Origin: Solirubrobacterales bacterium
Lineage (GTDB): Bacteria > Actinomycetota > Thermoleophilia > Solirubrobacterales > Solirubrobacteraceae
Assembly (NCBI GenBank): GCA_015655225.1
Contig: JAATFK010000159.1
Coordinates: 1 to 6,173 of the forward strand
DNA length: 6,173 bases
Reading direction: 5' to 3'
Under the pieces are notes generated by a model that saw nothing but the letters and a program-made list of their open reading frames with translations, had not been told where the DNA came from and made no database searches. The stretch's first letter is position 1; each line of letters begins with the position of its first letter. This document shows, one piece after another, positions 5,233-6,173 of the stretch. Made by a program: the position numbers and the translations under genes.

Positions 5233-5960
5233 GCGACGCCCGCCTGCCGACCGGTGACTCCCGCCTCGCGGCGGTGAGAGAAGAAGAGCGAGGGGTCGCC
5301 GCAGACGGTGCAGAGGCCGACGTCGTGGACCTCGCCGACGCCGGCGGCCTGGAGCTCGGCTCTCGCGATCGCCTTCAGGTCGATCCGCCGGCCGTCGCGG
5401 ACGGCGTCACCGTGGGCCTTGAACGCGTCGCGCACCTCGTCGCCGACCTCGTAGCAGCAGCCGCCGACGCCGGGGCCGATCGCGGCGTCTACGTGGGTGG
5501 CGCCCAGCTCGCGGACCGCCGCGACGCCCTCCGCGAGGATCCCTGCGGAGAGGCCGCGCCAGCCGGCGTGCACCATCGCGACCGCGCCGTCGCCGATCAG
5601 CGCTACGGGTAAGCAGTCGGCGGCCAGCACGAGCGGCGCGACGTTTCGGAGCGCGGTGGCCTGGCCGTCGGCGTCGGGTGGCGGGGCTTTGGGATCCGGC
5701 TCCGCCGTCACCCGGGCGACGGTCGCGCCGTGGACCTGGCGGCCGTGGGCGACGATGGCGGCAGAGCCGATCGCGGCGGCGACGCGGCGACGGTTCTCGC
5801 CGACGGCGGCGGGGTCGTCGTCGGTCCAGGGACCGAGGTTGAGGGATGCGTACGGGGCTGCCGAGACGCCGCCACGGCGGGTGGTGAAGAGCGCGCGACC
5901 GCCCGGGAGCGCGATCCCGATGTGGTCGCCCTCGTGCTCGAACGGCGCGGGAAGGTCCAT
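5220..5960 (-). CDS. pgeF: PgeF/YfiH (DUF152, multicopper-polyphenol-oxidase-like) family protein
   Basis: Family members bind a metal with a Cys-His-His site. They have been reported as peptidoglycan editing factor in Escherichia coli and as purine nucleoside phosphorylase/adenosine deaminase in others. From the ATG at 5960 the product has 246 residues. Visible motifs are FTTRRGGVS near 25-33, YASLNLGPWTDDDP at 37-50, HGRQVHGATV at 72-81 (ligand His77), LAADCLPVAL at 112-121 (Cys116), MVHAGWRGLSAG at 129-140 (His131), IGPGVGGCCYEVG at 161-173 and CTVCGDPSLFFSHRR near the end. A TTG at 5990 in the same frame would add 10 residues and has AGGGG 8 bases upstream. I prefer ATG because MDLPAPF matches the usual family beginning, although its Shine-Dalgarno is poor. 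It overlaps yggS by 13 bp. Confidence 0.9.
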   Translation of the reverse strand: MDLPAPFEHEGDHIGIALPGGRALFTTRRGGVSAAPYASLNLGPWTDDDPAAVGENRRRVAAAIGSAAIVAHGRQVHGATVARVTAEPDPKAPPPDADGQATALRNVAPLVLAADCLPVALIGDGAVAMVHAGWRGLSAGILAEGVAAVRELGATHVDAAIGPGVGGCCYEVGDEVRDAFKAHGDAVRDGRRIDLKAIARAELQAAGVGEVHDVGLCTVCGDPSLFFSHRREAGVTGRQAGVAWRA

Positions 5961-5994
5961 CCGCCGGAGGTTAGCCGGGGAAGACGTCAAAGTT

Positions 5995-6013
5995 GCTGCC
6001 CCTAGAGGGGAGC
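5995..6013. other. Inverted repeat between the upstream gene and pgeF
   Basis: On the plus strand CCCCT and AGGGG pair around AG, and flanking GCT and AGC pair with one bulged G, giving about 8 bp. In the minus (gene) direction no T tract follows. In the plus direction GATTTTG follows, but no plus-strand gene leads into it. It may be a weak terminator or leader structure between the two minus-strand genes; support is slight. Confidence 0.3.
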
Positions 6014-6026
6014 GATTTTGTCCTCT

Positions 6027-6173
6027 TCACTCCTCGGTGGCCGCCGACAGCGCGGTCCGTAGCTCGGCGTCGCGGTCGGGGGCGGCGCCGTCGAGCTTCG
6101 CGGCGAGAGCGGCGGCGAGAGCGCGGCCGACGCCGGGGCCTTGAGGGATGCCGGCGGCGAGCAGGTCGTCGCC
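6027..6173 (-). CDS. C-terminal end of a probable CCA tRNA nucleotidyltransferase/poly(A) polymerase family protein (partial)
   Basis: The last 48 codons of a gene enter from the right edge in frame and stop with TGA at 6027-6029. The segment reads GDDLLAAGIPQGPGVGRALA, then a helical LDGAAPDRDAELRTAL region. This fits the C-terminal tail of class II CCA-adding enzymes and related poly(A) polymerases, where a (S/T)GDDLL..GI.PGP.(I/V)G..L pattern precedes an L(D/E)G turn and a last helix. Such enzymes add or repair the CCA end of tRNA. The nucleotidyltransferase core lies outside the window, so the name rests on the tail alone. The gap to the pgeF ATG is 66 bases. Confidence 0.65.
   Translation of the reverse strand, partial: GDDLLAAGIPQGPGVGRALAAALAAKLDGAAPDRDAELRTALSAATEE

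Overview
This is a high-GC window with every supportable gene on the minus strand. It carries a cell-division and housekeeping gene cluster typical of Actinomycetota. Base composition, the SepF type (N-terminal membrane helix, acidic linker, actinobacterial-style core) and the wording of several conserved motifs suggest a Thermoleophilia/Solirubrobacterales-like bacterium. That placement is inference from protein style, not proven.

In transcription order (right to left) the genes are: the last 48 codons of a probable CCA-adding enzyme/poly(A) polymerase family protein (6027-6173); pgeF (5220-5960); yggS (4567-5232); a short gap with a good -10 promoter element and a leader hairpin; sepF (3875-4453); a 47-base gap containing a perfect 8-bp inverted repeat; proC (3066-3827); yggT (2758-3069); lspA (2273-2758); an RluD-family pseudouridine synthase (1375-2289); a 144-base leader with hairpins; and rpsB (1230 down past the left edge). 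Four junctions overlap (pgeF/yggS 13 bp, proC/yggT 4 bp, yggT/lspA 1 bp, lspA/rluD 17 bp), so most of the cluster is probably translationally coupled on shared transcripts.

The genes combine division-ring assembly (SepF, with YggT as a membrane protein that travels with it), PLP homeostasis (YggS), peptidoglycan- or nucleoside-linked housekeeping (PgeF), proline synthesis (ProC), lipoprotein maturation (LspA), rRNA modification (RluD family) and the small ribosomal subunit (S2). This resembles the pgeF-yggS-sepF-yggT-divIVA-lspA-rluD segment downstream of ftsZ in other actinobacteria. Here divIVA is absent from its usual place, proC sits between sepF and yggT, and the gene upstream of pgeF is not ftsZ.

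The most unusual item is ribosomal protein S2. It has an obligate Ala/Pro/Thr-rich, acidic N-terminal extension of about 80 residues. It also has a C-terminal tail of more than 100 residues built of octapeptide coiled-coil-like repeats followed by an Ala/Pro/Gln region that is still open at the window edge. I see no mobile element, CRISPR array, tRNA, rRNA or phage gene, and no clearly new multi-gene system. There is no gene-free stretch longer than 300 bases.
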